The notes under the pieces: model-generated
What the model was told of the DNA's origin: nothing
The model's input: only the letters and a program-made list of their open reading frames with translations
Databases searched by the model: none
Shown here: positions 42,658 to 51,997 of the stretch, one piece after another
How positions within the stretch are numbered: position 1 is the first letter of the stretch
How the letters are laid out: each line of letters opens with the position of its first letter
Origin: Flavobacterium sp. ENC
Lineage (GTDB): Bacteria; Bacteroidota; Bacteroidia; Flavobacteriales; Flavobacteriaceae
Reading direction: 5' to 3'
Assembly: GCF_020991415.1 (NCBI RefSeq)
Contig: NZ_JAJMOY010000002.1
Coordinates: 434,001-498,000 of the forward strand
DNA length: 64,000 nt
Program-made: the position numbers and the translations under genes

Positions 42658-42838
42658 ATGAAAAATATAGTAAAAACTCTTCTTATTATTGTTTTCTCTG
42701 AAGCACTACAACTGCAAAGCACAACAAATGGTTCAGGTACCAAATGATGCACATAAATTAAAACTGAACGAACAACAATTCATTTATAAACCGCTAAAAA
42801 GATCTCCTAAAAGAGATAAAACCGAAAATCAAAAAAAA
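42658..42838 (+). pseudogene. Truncated, frameshifted eighth array member (H)
   Basis: Begins ATGAAAAATATAG as the siblings do. Reading the siblings' protein needs at least two frame changes: one before CKAQQMVQVPNDAHKLKLNEQQF and one at an extra A in CTAAAAAGAT before DLLKEIKPKIK. It stops at the terminator and lacks the C-terminal half. A short in-frame ORF at 42689-42886 is this remnant read in one frame. Confidence 0.8.
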
Positions 42839-42880
42839 TCCCCCAGTTTCCATTTTAATGAAACCGGGGGATTAATAAAA
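42839..42880 (-). terminator. Terminator shared by the array and the TonB receptor gene
   Basis: Arms CCCCCAGTTTC and GAAACCGGGGG (one mismatch). On the minus strand it is followed by ATTTTTTTT, fitting the end of the receptor gene 17 bases away; on the plus strand the tail is only AT-rich. Confidence 0.75.
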
Positions 42881-42896
42881 AAATAAAACACAATCT

Positions 42897-45800
42897 TTAG
42901 AACGAATACCTAACTCCAAATTGTCCCTGGAAACGTGAGGCTAGCTGATCTACAGTATAAGGTGCAGCCGTAGGTTTCTGGAAAGTATACGTTGGATCGC
43001 CAGTAGCCACTCCGCCTAAATTTCCTGATTTGGTTAACCCAAGATTTGCTGTTGAATTGTATGTATTTGGAACGAAATAACTTCTTCCCCAATCTTTATT
43101 GATAAGGTTTCCAATGTTCGCCATGCTGAATGAAATCTGGAAGGTACCCACTTTTGAAACTTTGATTTCATCCATTAATTTTAAGTCAGCCTGAATATTC
43201 CATGGGGTAGTGTCGCCATTTCTTTGTGTGAACGTTCCTCTTCTGCTTTTCAGATAATCATTTCCATTGATGAAAGCTTCGTAATCTGCCACTTGTTGTG
43301 CAGCTGTAGCCGATGGTACTCCTGCAGCACTCACACCAATATATTTAGCCGCTTCTGTTGCATCTTTAAAGATATAAGCCAATCCGGCAGCCTGTCCTGT
43401 TCCTGCAATAGTTGAGTTTACAAATCCCCATGAAAACGGATTTCCTGATTGCGCATTAAAATACACATTCGCAGAAAAAGTATTGTTATCAGCCACTTTT
43501 ACGGCATATCCTACATTAGAAACAATTCTGTGTTTGATATTAAAGTTAGAGGTTGCCAATTGCGGATCGTTTGGTGTTAAGGACTGGTTCATCTGGAAGT
43601 TACTTTCCATAGAATTACGAATTCCGTTGGTAACATCACGGGAATTCCCGTACGTATAAGCAGCCATAAAATTAAGGCCAAAATCATACGTTTTAGAAAT
43701 CATTTCGGTAATGCTGTATCGGTATCCTTTGTTTGTATTGGAAAGCAAGTAAGCATTTGAAAAAGCCGGATTGATATTGGATGCATAAATAGGCATCTGA
43801 TGATTGGTATCATAAGAGAAATAAGTCGGGTTATCCGTTTTATTTACTTGTTGAAATTCCAAATCACGAATCACTTTTGTATAAATAGCTTCCGTTGTAA
43901 ATTTATAGCCGTCTATAATTTTATCAATAGCCAGTGAGTTTCTCAAAACAGACGGCATTTTGAATTTATTATCTACTAAATCTGCCTGAACTTTAGGGGT
44001 TGCATCGTGATATCCATTTAGTCCGTTAGTGGCCAAAGGATCACCTGCTGCTGCAACCTGAGCCGGAGTAAGGTTATTTTTGTCGTAACTTCCGTATCCA
44101 ACACCATCATTATAATAGGCATATCCTAACCATGCAAACGGAATTCTGCCCGTAAATACTCCCGATCCGCCTCTTATAACAAGCGTTTTATCTTCGTCTA
44201 CGTTGTAGGTAAATCCTATTCTTGGCGAAACCAATGCCGTACTGAAAAAGTTATTTTTAATCTGATTTAATGGTGTGTAACTGTAAGTAGTACCATAATT
44301 TGGATCAGCCGGCGAATTTTGTACTTGTGAACTCAGGTTTGGTTTCGTTGGTAAATCGGTATAATCAACTCTCACACCCGGCGTCACTTTTAGTTTGTTG
44401 CCAATTCTAATTTCATCCTGTACATAAAAACTGTAAAGGTTTACTTTGAATTTCGCATAAGGATCATTAAAAATCTCGTCTCTGGAAGAGCCGTCAAACG
44501 GGTACGTTCCACGAACACGGGTAGGAAGTTTATTATAGAAATCTGCAAGCGATTTATAAGAAACCCTTCCGTTAAGCGCATTTACAAATCCGTAATTAAT
44601 GTCATAGAATTCATTGTGCGTACCAAACAATAAAGTATGGTTTCCGGTTTTATACGTAAGGTTGTCCGTGATTTCGGCAGTATTTTGCTTCATGTTGAAA
44701 ACAGTTGCTTCACGATCATTTCCTAAGAAAATAGTTCCTCCGTTATAGCCAATTTCTGTCTGTGGAAACATAACATTGCCTGATTTTGGATCACGATAAT
44801 CCTTAATGGCGGAATAACTGGCAATAAATGAATTCGACCACTGGCTGTTAAAATGACTTTTTAGTTCTAAAACCGTACTGATGGATTGGTTTTTCTGTGT
44901 AAAATCCATACTTGAAAACCTGAAGTTTGCTGCATCACGCTCTAAGTTGGAGGCTTCAGATATAACCGTATTGTTTCTTAAGGAAAGGGAATTTTTGTCA
45001 TTAATTTTCCAGTCCAATTTATTGAAGAATTTCTGGCTTTTTGCAAAGTTATTGTATGCATCATAACTTCCCGGGTCAAATCCGTAGTTTGTTTTAACGA
45101 AATTGGAAATTTGTTCTGCTGTAGTGTTATCGACTAACGAAGTTAATTTTCCTGCAGAATTGGTCTGTCCGGCATTGTAAAATAAAGGATCAGTTCGCTC
45201 GGCATATTCCATATTGGTAAAGAAGAATAATTTGTCTTTTACAATTGGCAATCCTAGTCTGAAACCAACCTGATAATCGCCAAACGAATTTGGCATTTTA
45301 GAACCGTCACCGGCGTTATTTGGACCAGTAATAGCGGCCATTCTGCCATAACTGTAAATAGATCCGCTTACGGTATTGGTCCCGCTGCGGGTAACCGCAT
45401 TTACACTTCCTCCAAGAAAATTCCCCAGTTTAATATCATAAGGAGCAATATATACCTGGATATCCTGTATCGCATCAAGACTTATAGAGTTAGAACGTGT
45501 ACTGCTTCCCGGCATTCCTGAAGTTCCGGACTGACCGCCTAGAGAAGGACTGAAACCAATCGCATCATTATTTATAGAACCGTCAATAGTCACGTTGTTG
45601 TATCTGAAATTAGTTCCGGCAAAGGAGTTGTTAGAACTCTGCGGAACCAGTTTCGTAACATCCTGAATCCCTCTGTTGATTAACGGAAGACCGTTAACCT
45701 GCTTTTCACTGATATTGGTTCCGTTATTTTTAGAAGAAGGCTTAGAACTTGTGATGACAACTTCTTCCAATACATTATTATCCGCTTTGCTAACCACGAT

Positions 45801-46112
45801 TGTTGGCAAATCATTATCACCAAGGGCTAAAAATATCTGTGCGTTAGAGTAGTCTTTGGTGTCACTACTTTTGATTTGCAGTTCGTAAGGACCACCGGCA
45901 TTTAAATTTTCGAAACTAAATCTGCCCTGTTTATCCGTTGTTGCGTTGTAAACGGCGTTGGTCGGTAAATGAGTTAGGGTAACCTCAGCGCCAATTAGCG
46001 CACTTGTGCCATCATTAACTTTTGCAGATAAGGATGAGGTGGTAATTTGGGCAAAAATGTTTCCCATAGTGAGGAGCATTAATGCCGAAAAAAAGAGTCT
46101 GAGTTTTGTCAT
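42897..46112 (-). CDS. Oar-like TonB-dependent outer-membrane receptor
   Basis: 1071 residues. Signal peptide (ALMLLTMGNIFAQ), a carboxypeptidase-regulatory-like domain (about 28-100), plug (NGLPLINRGIQDVTKL ... DIQVYIAPYDIKLGNFLGGSVNAVTRSGTN) and a barrel ending FGVRYSF with C-terminal aromatic. This is the Oar/OmpA-like TonB-receptor type; such receptors lack a SusD partner. No SusD gene is adjacent. Ligand unknown; the adjacent two-component system may control it. Confidence 0.9.
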   Translation of the reverse strand: MTKLRLFFSALMLLTMGNIFAQITTSSLSAKVNDGTSALIGAEVTLTHLPTNAVYNATTDKQGRFSFENLNAGGPYELQIKSSDTKDYSNAQIFLALGDNDLPTIVVSKADNNVLEEVVITSSKPSSKNNGTNISEKQVNGLPLINRGIQDVTKLVPQSSNNSFAGTNFRYNNVTIDGSINNDAIGFSPSLGGQSGTSGMPGSSTRSNSISLDAIQDIQVYIAPYDIKLGNFLGGSVNAVTRSGTNTVSGSIYSYGRMAAITGPNNAGDGSKMPNSFGDYQVGFRLGLPIVKDKLFFFTNMEYAERTDPLFYNAGQTNSAGKLTSLVDNTTAEQISNFVKTNYGFDPGSYDAYNNFAKSQKFFNKLDWKINDKNSLSLRNNTVISEASNLERDAANFRFSSMDFTQKNQSISTVLELKSHFNSQWSNSFIASYSAIKDYRDPKSGNVMFPQTEIGYNGGTIFLGNDREATVFNMKQNTAEITDNLTYKTGNHTLLFGTHNEFYDINYGFVNALNGRVSYKSLADFYNKLPTRVRGTYPFDGSSRDEIFNDPYAKFKVNLYSFYVQDEIRIGNKLKVTPGVRVDYTDLPTKPNLSSQVQNSPADPNYGTTYSYTPLNQIKNNFFSTALVSPRIGFTYNVDEDKTLVIRGGSGVFTGRIPFAWLGYAYYNDGVGYGSYDKNNLTPAQVAAAGDPLATNGLNGYHDATPKVQADLVDNKFKMPSVLRNSLAIDKIIDGYKFTTEAIYTKVIRDLEFQQVNKTDNPTYFSYDTNHQMPIYASNINPAFSNAYLLSNTNKGYRYSITEMISKTYDFGLNFMAAYTYGNSRDVTNGIRNSMESNFQMNQSLTPNDPQLATSNFNIKHRIVSNVGYAVKVADNNTFSANVYFNAQSGNPFSWGFVNSTIAGTGQAAGLAYIFKDATEAAKYIGVSAAGVPSATAAQQVADYEAFINGNDYLKSRRGTFTQRNGDTTPWNIQADLKLMDEIKVSKVGTFQISFSMANIGNLINKDWGRSYFVPNTYNSTANLGLTKSGNLGGVATGDPTYTFQKPTAAPYTVDQLASRFQGQFGVRYSF

Positions 46113-46406
46113 GTTGTTTTTAGTTTTTATTTGACAAAGAAACTCCCTTTGTTTTGATCGGATTTAATGCTTTTGTTAACTTAAAATGATAAAACGATGT
46201 AGGGTTAAGAAAGGATTATGAAGCTGTTATTGTTGTGCAAATGATTGAACTCTTTAAAATCAATCACTTGCGTAAAATTCTAAAAATAAGTGGATTAGAG
46301 TTGTATTTAAACCAGATTAGAAAAAGATTAGAGTGTTAAGCCAGTGTTACTAACTTCAAAAACAGGCATTTCCAAAGGGAAGTTTTTAATTGAAAAGACA
46401 ATATTT
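46113..46406. other. Gap before the TonB receptor gene
   Basis: 294 bases between the receptor start and the end of the histidine kinase gene (both minus). AT-rich; only weak promoter-like elements were noticed, no ORF. Confidence 0.35.
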
Positions 46407-47774
46407 TTAGGGAAATACCAATGTAAATGAAGCTCCTTTTTCAAGTTCGGACTCTACCACCAAAGTAATGTTATGAAGCTTAAGGATCTGAATGGTTATA
46501 AAGAGCCCTAATCCCTGTCCCTGAATATGGCGTGTATGATCACTTCGGAAAAAAAGATCAAAAATAGATTCCTGATCACTTTTTGAAATACCGGGTCCCT
46601 GATCGGTAACCTTTACCCGAAGTTTTCCTTCTTGTGAAAAGGCAACAACAGCAACCTGCTCCGGAAAAGAGAATTTAATTGCATTGTCTAAAACATTGTA
46701 CAACGCTATAAAAAGCAGGTGTTTATTGGCGTAAACAGCAAGTAAATCTTCCTGATCGGCTATAGCATCCAGATTCACAAAAACCTTGGCTTCCGGATAT
46801 TCAATGGCTTTCTTTTCGAGAACATTCCACAATATTTCGTCTATCCTGACAGTTTCCATTTGCTGAGGCTCGGAAAGTTCAAGTCCCGATAATACCAAAA
46901 GCCCCTCTAAAATAGCTTTAAGATGCAAAGTATCTTTTCTCAGGGATTTTAATACTTTTTCGTATTGCTGATTGGTTCTTGGCTGCTGCAACGATACATC
47001 TATATCACCGATAATAATAGTAAGCGGTGTTTTTAGTTCGTGTGAGGCATTTTTAAGGAAATTGCTTTGGATCATTATACCGCTTTCAAGCCGTTCTAAA
47101 AGATAATTGAAAGTATTGACCAGTTCTTTAATTTCGTCTTTTCCGCTGGATTGCGGAACTTCGAGCCTTGAATGAAGGTTTTCGGTCGTGATTGTATTTA
47201 CTTTTGCAATGACCTGTCCGAAAGGCCGGAAAGTTTGTTTGGCTAAAAATCTTCCTAACAAATAGTTTATTGGGATACCGGCCAGGTAAAAAAGAAGAAA
47301 CATAAACCCCAGTATTTGAAGCTGGTGGTTTCCGGCGCGGTCAATTCCTGAGACAACGATTATGAAATCCCCCTGATTGTCCTTATAAAAAAGTCCCACA
47401 AATTGGCGGTCACCTCTTGTAAAAGTTCTTAGTTTTCCTTTTGTGATGGCTTTTAAATCTGTATCACTTAGATCAAAATCAATAGTGTCCTGCAAATAAA
47501 GTGCGTTTGTCCTGGCATCATACACCCTTATCGATTCATTGTTTATTCGTTTGTACTGAAGTTCAATTTGTTGGTAACGGGCGCTGTTGAATTCTTTTAT
47601 TTCATCTTTTTCAAAATAAAAAAGTGCTGTCGTCATGGCATGATCTTCAAGATTGTCAAAATAAAGATCTTTCATATGACTTCTGAAAAGGAGGAAAGAT
47701 CCGGTCATAACAAGACCGACGGTAAAAGCAAAAAGAAGCGTTGAATTGGCAGCTAACTTATTCTTAAGATTCAT
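46407..47774 (-). CDS. Sensor histidine kinase (HAMP, HisKA)
   Basis: 455 residues. Two membrane helices (about 13-30 and 152-172) flank a periplasmic sensor; HAMP to about 235; HisKA with ASHELKTPLTIIIGD (His about 244); HATPase with NVLDNAIKFSF and DQGPGIS, GQGLGLFI. It overlaps the regulator gene by 11 bases, so the pair is translationally coupled. Confidence 0.93.
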   Translation of the reverse strand: MNLKNKLAANSTLLFAFTVGLVMTGSFLLFRSHMKDLYFDNLEDHAMTTALFYFEKDEIKEFNSARYQQIELQYKRINNESIRVYDARTNALYLQDTIDFDLSDTDLKAITKGKLRTFTRGDRQFVGLFYKDNQGDFIIVVSGIDRAGNHQLQILGFMFLLFYLAGIPINYLLGRFLAKQTFRPFGQVIAKVNTITTENLHSRLEVPQSSGKDEIKELVNTFNYLLERLESGIMIQSNFLKNASHELKTPLTIIIGDIDVSLQQPRTNQQYEKVLKSLRKDTLHLKAILEGLLVLSGLELSEPQQMETVRIDEILWNVLEKKAIEYPEAKVFVNLDAIADQEDLLAVYANKHLLFIALYNVLDNAIKFSFPEQVAVVAFSQEGKLRVKVTDQGPGISKSDQESIFDLFFRSDHTRHIQGQGLGLFITIQILKLHNITLVVESELEKGASFTLVFP

Positions 47775-48456
47775 GACTCTTTTGTTTGAGCATATATCCG
47801 GTTCCTTTTATAGTATGAATTAGAGGAGTAGGGAAGTTCTTGTCTATTTTATTACGCAAATAGTTAATGTAAACATCTACGGTATTGGATGTCGTTTCAA
47901 AATCAATATTCCAGACTGCCTGTGCAATTGCAATCCGGGATAAGGCTTTCTCGCGGTTTTTCATAAAAAAGATCAGAAGTTTTAATTCTCTTGACGAAAG
48001 GTTGAGTTCTTTTCCGTCTCTGGATGCACTTTGCTCTTTCATGTTAATTTCCACTCCGGCATAAGACTGAAAATCGAGAATTCCGTTGCTGAATTCCGTG
48101 CGTCGAAGCTGAGCGTTTATGCGGGCTAAAAGTTCTTCAAACAAAAAAGGCTTGGCTAAATAATCGTCGGCTCCGGCTTGTAATCCTTTTACTTTTTCCT
48201 GTGGCGTATCGAGTGCGCTCAGGATCAGTATAGGTACTATTATTTTTCTGCTTCTTAAAACTTCGCAGACTTCAAATCCGGTTACATCAGGAAGCATGAT
48301 ATCGAGAATAATAAGGTTATATTCATTCTCCATTACTTCTTTTATGGCATCAAATCCTTTTGTAATCGTTTTGACCTCATATAAATGTTCTTCAAGTCCC
48401 CTCGTGATAAAGGAAGCAACCCTTGGGTCATCTTCTACTAATAGTACTTTATTCAT
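47764..48456 (-). CDS. OmpR-family response regulator
   Basis: 230 residues. Receiver with D8-D10, phospho-acceptor D52 (LIILDIMLP), K at KPF about residue 101; winged-helix DNA-binding domain with LSSRELKLLIFFMKNREKALSR and SNTVDVYINYLRNKID. Partner of the downstream kinase. Candidate targets are the nearby PAP2 phosphatase and TonB receptor. Confidence 0.95.
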   Translation of the reverse strand: MNKVLLVEDDPRVASFITRGLEEHLYEVKTITKGFDAIKEVMENEYNLIILDIMLPDVTGFEVCEVLRSRKIIVPILILSALDTPQEKVKGLQAGADDYLAKPFLFEELLARINAQLRRTEFSNGILDFQSYAGVEINMKEQSASRDGKELNLSSRELKLLIFFMKNREKALSRIAIAQAVWNIDFETTSNTVDVYINYLRNKIDKNFPTPLIHTIKGTGYMLKQKSHES

Positions 48457-48581
48457 GCCTTTCTAGCCATTTTTTTAGGAGCAGATTAATGTTATAAAAG
48501 TAATTAAAAGTATGGCTCCGCCAATGAATCACAAAAAATATATTTAAGGACTTAATTCTTCAGCCTGTCGGATGGTTTGTA

Positions 48582-49343
48582 TTAAAATGTTTTAAAATAA
48601 CAGAGGCTAAACTGTTTTCCATCATAGGAAGGCATAAGAAGAGAAGTTGATTTGTTTTCTTTGGCGCCGAATAATTTTCGGGAAAGGTAAGGATTGAGCC
48701 AGTAGGCTGCTTTCGTGCTGAGTATTCCGATTCCGGCTCCGGCAGCCACATCAGTTAACCAGTGCCTGTTGTTGTACATTCTGAAAACTCCCGTTCCTGT
48801 CGCGATGGCATAACCCGCAACCCCATACCAAACCGACTGATCTTTGTATTCCTGGTATAGAAATTCGGCACCTGCAAAAGCAATAGCCGTATGTCCGGAT
48901 GGGAAGGAATCATTTGAAGTCCCGTCAGGCCGCTCGACATTCGTGATTGATTTTAAGCCAAAAACGGTACCCACGCAAATAAGGGTAGAAGTAGCCAGGA
49001 TCACAGAACGATCCCTCATGTTGTTTTTGCCTTTAACCCCAAAAGCGTTTAGTGCGTATACCGAAACAGCAGGAACATATCGCGAAAAATCATCGATAGT
49101 TACTTTTGTATCTATGCTTTCTTTGACTTCATCGCGAATCTGAAAGTTAAAGCTTTTGATCTGCCCGCTTTCAGCTCCCCAAAGACCGTAACCAATTAAG
49201 ATTCCCGGAATGATGAGCTGTTTGTAATGGAAGCGTATATCTTTGACAGTATCGGCAACGATACTGTCCGTTTTCCTGTAATCCTGCGCAATTGCGTTAA
49301 AGGACAGCGAAAGTAAAAGCAGAAACAGACTAATTTTTCTCAT
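48582..49343 (-). CDS. Secreted PAP2-family phosphatase
   Basis: 253 residues. Signal peptide (LLLLSLSFNAIAQ), then the three PAP2 motifs: KSITNVERPDG, SFPSGHTAIA, and RMYNNRHWLTDVAAG (His/Arg of motif 3). Likely a periplasmic lipid or undecaprenyl-type phosphatase or acid phosphatase. Upstream gene of the OmpR/HK pair on the same strand, with a TAATTTTG promoter element at 49386-49393. Confidence 0.88.
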   Translation of the reverse strand: MRKISLFLLLLSLSFNAIAQDYRKTDSIVADTVKDIRFHYKQLIIPGILIGYGLWGAESGQIKSFNFQIRDEVKESIDTKVTIDDFSRYVPAVSVYALNAFGVKGKNNMRDRSVILATSTLICVGTVFGLKSITNVERPDGTSNDSFPSGHTAIAFAGAEFLYQEYKDQSVWYGVAGYAIATGTGVFRMYNNRHWLTDVAAGAGIGILSTKAAYWLNPYLSRKLFGAKENKSTSLLMPSYDGKQFSLCYFKTF

Positions 49344-49385
49344 TTAAATCTCATAAATTAATATACAATACTATAATTTCACGTT

Positions 49386-49393
49386 CAAAATTA
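49386..49393 (-). promoter_or_regulatory. -7 element TAATTTTG for the PAP2 gene
   Basis: Minus-strand exact match to TAnnTTTG, about 43 bases upstream of the PAP2 ATG. Confidence 0.5.
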
Positions 49394-49476
49394 TATTTTG
49401 GAATATTTCCTCTTAAGTCTCAACTTTAAAGATATTAATTTTATGGGAGTCTGCCACAGGTTACGGTTTCAATTTG

Positions 49477-49800
49477 CCTTAATTTCTTCTTAAGTTTTGA
49501 ATGCACCTTTAAGTAATCCATCGAAAAAGGGTTTGCCATATAAGCGTCAGCCCCGACTTAGAAACCTTCAATTTGTGATTTAAGGGAGTTTTTTGCTGTT
49601 AATAAAATCACCGGAATATGACTGGTTTCCAAATTGGATTTGACCTCTTTACACATCGTAATTCCATCCATAAGCGTAGTATAGACCTCACTGATTACGA
49701 GCTGGATATTTTCGTTATGAATTATTTTCAGCGTTTCTTCGCCGTTTTCGGCTTTTGAAATGGTAAAAGCAGTTCCCGGTAGTTTTAATTTTTTGAAGAA
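49477..49800 (-). pseudogene. Receiver-domain fragment with in-frame stop
   Basis: Minus-strand translation gives a receiver domain: FTISKAENGEETLKIIHNEN, IQLVISEVYTTLMDGITMC (phospho-acceptor Asp position is Glu), SHIPVILLTAKNSLKSQIEGF, a TAA stop, then VGADAYMANPFSMDYL (K of KPF is now N). The pattern is that of the receiver of a Bacteroidetes hybrid two-component protein. It lacks the N-terminus and DNA-binding part, and three signature residues are lost, so it is a relic. Confidence 0.8.
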
Positions 49801-49912
49801 TTAAGGAAATGCTTTAACAGTATTCCGGCTTTTCTGATTGGTAAAGTTATTATTTTTTGCTCCCAAGCTTTTTTATATGGAATGGAATTTTGAGTGAGTA
49901 AGAGAATACAGA

Positions 49913-49962
49913 AAAACACAGCAAAAGGTATATTCCTGCGAATATACCTTTTGCTGTGTTTT
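49913..49962 (-). terminator. Long perfect terminator hairpin after the sulfatase gene
   Basis: Arms of about 22 bases (CACAGCAAAAGGTATATTC / GAATATACCTTTTGCTGTG plus A/T pairs) around CTGC, 40 bases past the sulfatase stop. Confidence 0.9.
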
Positions 49963-50002
49963 GGAAATAGAGAACAGGTGAATTTAATTAAACGCTTTGG
50001 TT

Positions 50003-51517
50003 TTAAAAAACATCCTGAGGTGCATTTACCCAAAGTTTTTCTATCTCAAGCTGGTGCAATTGTGCTTCTAAATCTTTTCTAATTTCGCTGTAGGCCGGAT
50101 CATAAGCAAGATTCGTAATTTCCAATGGATCATTGATCAGGTCATACAGTTCATATTGGTTGAAATAAGCTGTTGCCGCATCGAAATAATAATCATACTT
50201 CCACTTTTCTGTTCGAATGCAGCGAATGCGATTGGCGGCCTTTATAATATTCCAATTGCTATTGGAACCAGCCTTTATGTCATCATAAGTAAACAAAATA
50301 CTGTGCTGGACTGGTGTATCATTTTCCATGATCGGCAGCAAACTTGTACCTGCAAGTCCTTTCGGCGGATTTGATACATTTGCTATATCAATAAAAGTAG
50401 GCAGGATATCAGCCAGTGTTGCTAATGCCATTGACTGCTTTATGTCGTGATCTTTAAATATAACCGGATTTGAAATTACAAGAGGAACCCGTAAAGCCTC
50501 TTCATATGCAACAAAAGTTTTCTGACGCAATCCACCGTGAGCGAGACCCATTTCGCCATGATCTGACGTTAACGTGACAAGAGCAGAATCTGCCAGTCGC
50601 TTTCCATTTTCATCTTCCTGGTATAATTCTTTGATTAGGTATCCAATTTCCTTATCAACATGACTCAGTAAATAACCATAAAAATTAATATAATCCAGTT
50701 GCTGTTCGGGAGAAGCGACAGGACCCAGGCTAAGGGCCATATTGATTAAGATTTGTTCCTGAGCCATGGGTTTTTTATTTTCAAGCAAATTTTCATTTAC
50801 TGTCGCCGGAAGTCCAATTTCCCGACCCGACCAGGTATCGGTATGGTAGCCTGAGGTACCGGCTGATTTTGGATAAGCCAGAACATCATGCGGGTTCACA
50901 AGCGAAAGAATAAGACAATAAGGTTGATGATCTCCTGCCGCTCTTTTTGCCTTCACTTCTTTTAGATATTGTATGGCTTCCGCAGTGTATTTGGCATCAT
51001 GATTTGCATAACCTCCGCCAAAGTTAAGAGGATTGACATCTTCACCGGCATCCGGAGCAACCCAGCCCATTGCTCCATACAGTGAAATATCGGCAGCGGT
51101 CAGGTCTTCGTAATTCGTTTTAGTACCGTTGGGAGCGACTCCTTTACTCATATGCCACTTGCCCCGATATTGCACATCATAGCCATCTGCCCAAAGTACG
51201 TTCATTATATTGGGTAAGGAGTTGTCAAGTGTTGGCTCCTGCGGGGATAAAAGCCCTCCTTCGGTTAACGTTTGGCTTACCCCATGTTTGGCCGGATAGG
51301 TTCCCGTAAATAAGGTTGCCCGACTAGGGGAGCACATGCAGGTATTGCAAAAAGCCCGGTCGAAACTAAATCCATTCTGCTTAAGAAATGTCAGGGTAGG
51401 AAGATTTTTTTCTTCCCATCCCGGTGGAAAATGTTGTGTAGCACGTTGTTCATCCGTAATAATCAGGATCAGGTCCGGCTGTTGGCCAATTTGATTCAGT
51501 TTTTCTTTTAGGTCCAT
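50003..51517 (-). CDS. Sulfatase-family hydrolase
   Basis: 504 residues from the ATG of MDLKEK (an upstream ATG 14 codons earlier is less likely). Type I sulfatase signature CMCSPSRATLFTGTYPAKHG, in which the Cys (about residue 62) of C-x-P-S-R is converted to formylglycine. Metal residues: IITDEQR and LTSDHGEMGLAHG. No signal peptide, so cytoplasmic, related to choline/phosphonate-type sulfatases rather than to the exported polysaccharide sulfatases. The maturase (FGE or anSME) is not in the window. Substrate unknown. Confidence 0.88.
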   Translation of the reverse strand: MDLKEKLNQIGQQPDLILIITDEQRATQHFPPGWEEKNLPTLTFLKQNGFSFDRAFCNTCMCSPSRATLFTGTYPAKHGVSQTLTEGGLLSPQEPTLDNSLPNIMNVLWADGYDVQYRGKWHMSKGVAPNGTKTNYEDLTAADISLYGAMGWVAPDAGEDVNPLNFGGGYANHDAKYTAEAIQYLKEVKAKRAAGDHQPYCLILSLVNPHDVLAYPKSAGTSGYHTDTWSGREIGLPATVNENLLENKKPMAQEQILINMALSLGPVASPEQQLDYINFYGYLLSHVDKEIGYLIKELYQEDENGKRLADSALVTLTSDHGEMGLAHGGLRQKTFVAYEEALRVPLVISNPVIFKDHDIKQSMALATLADILPTFIDIANVSNPPKGLAGTSLLPIMENDTPVQHSILFTYDDIKAGSNSNWNIIKAANRIRCIRTEKWKYDYYFDAATAYFNQYELYDLINDPLEITNLAYDPAYSEIRKDLEAQLHQLEIEKLWVNAPQDVF

Positions 51518-51997
51518 TGTTTTTGGGTTTAACTTATTAATAAAAAATACAATTATCAATTTAAGTGGCCTAAAATCAGTTGTTTGAATTCTTTCCCCGG
51601 AAAATAAATTCAGGTGACAGAATGCCCTAACATTTTTAATAGGTCTGAATTAATAAGAATAAAATTACAGTAATAAAACATGCCGGAAGAACGTATAAAT
51701 ACCTGTTTATGTATGGGTAGTTAAATGGATTGTAAAAGATGGTGAGAGAAGCCTGATTTTTTTCTAAGAATTTAAATCGGAATAAAATTTTCTGATTATG
51801 GTTTTAAATTCCGCACCACGAATATTTCCTAAAGAAGAAAAAATTTGATTGTAATCCAGGCATAAATAAAAAAATATTCCTGATAGTATTAACAGTAACA
51901 ATTGATCTTAAAAGTAATTTTGTATGATAATCTAAATGGCTTTGAATTTAAAAATGGCCATAAGATCGGCTTTATTATACTCCCCAATTGAATTTTT
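51518..51997. other. Intergenic region between sulfatase and PAS kinase genes
   Basis: 480 bases of AT-rich DNA. No ORF, hairpin or exact TAnnTTTG promoter was recognised. Confidence 0.4.

Larger units (their letters stand above)
49344..50002. other. Gap holding a decayed receiver gene and a terminator
   Basis: 659 bases. Contains the PAP2 promoter, a receiver-domain pseudogene (49477-49800) and the sulfatase terminator (49913-49962). No intact gene. Confidence 0.7.

Noticed and set aside
42689-42886. Independent 65-residue small gene
   Set aside because: Its sequence is the frameshifted continuation of the eighth array member and it ends in a terminator hairpin.
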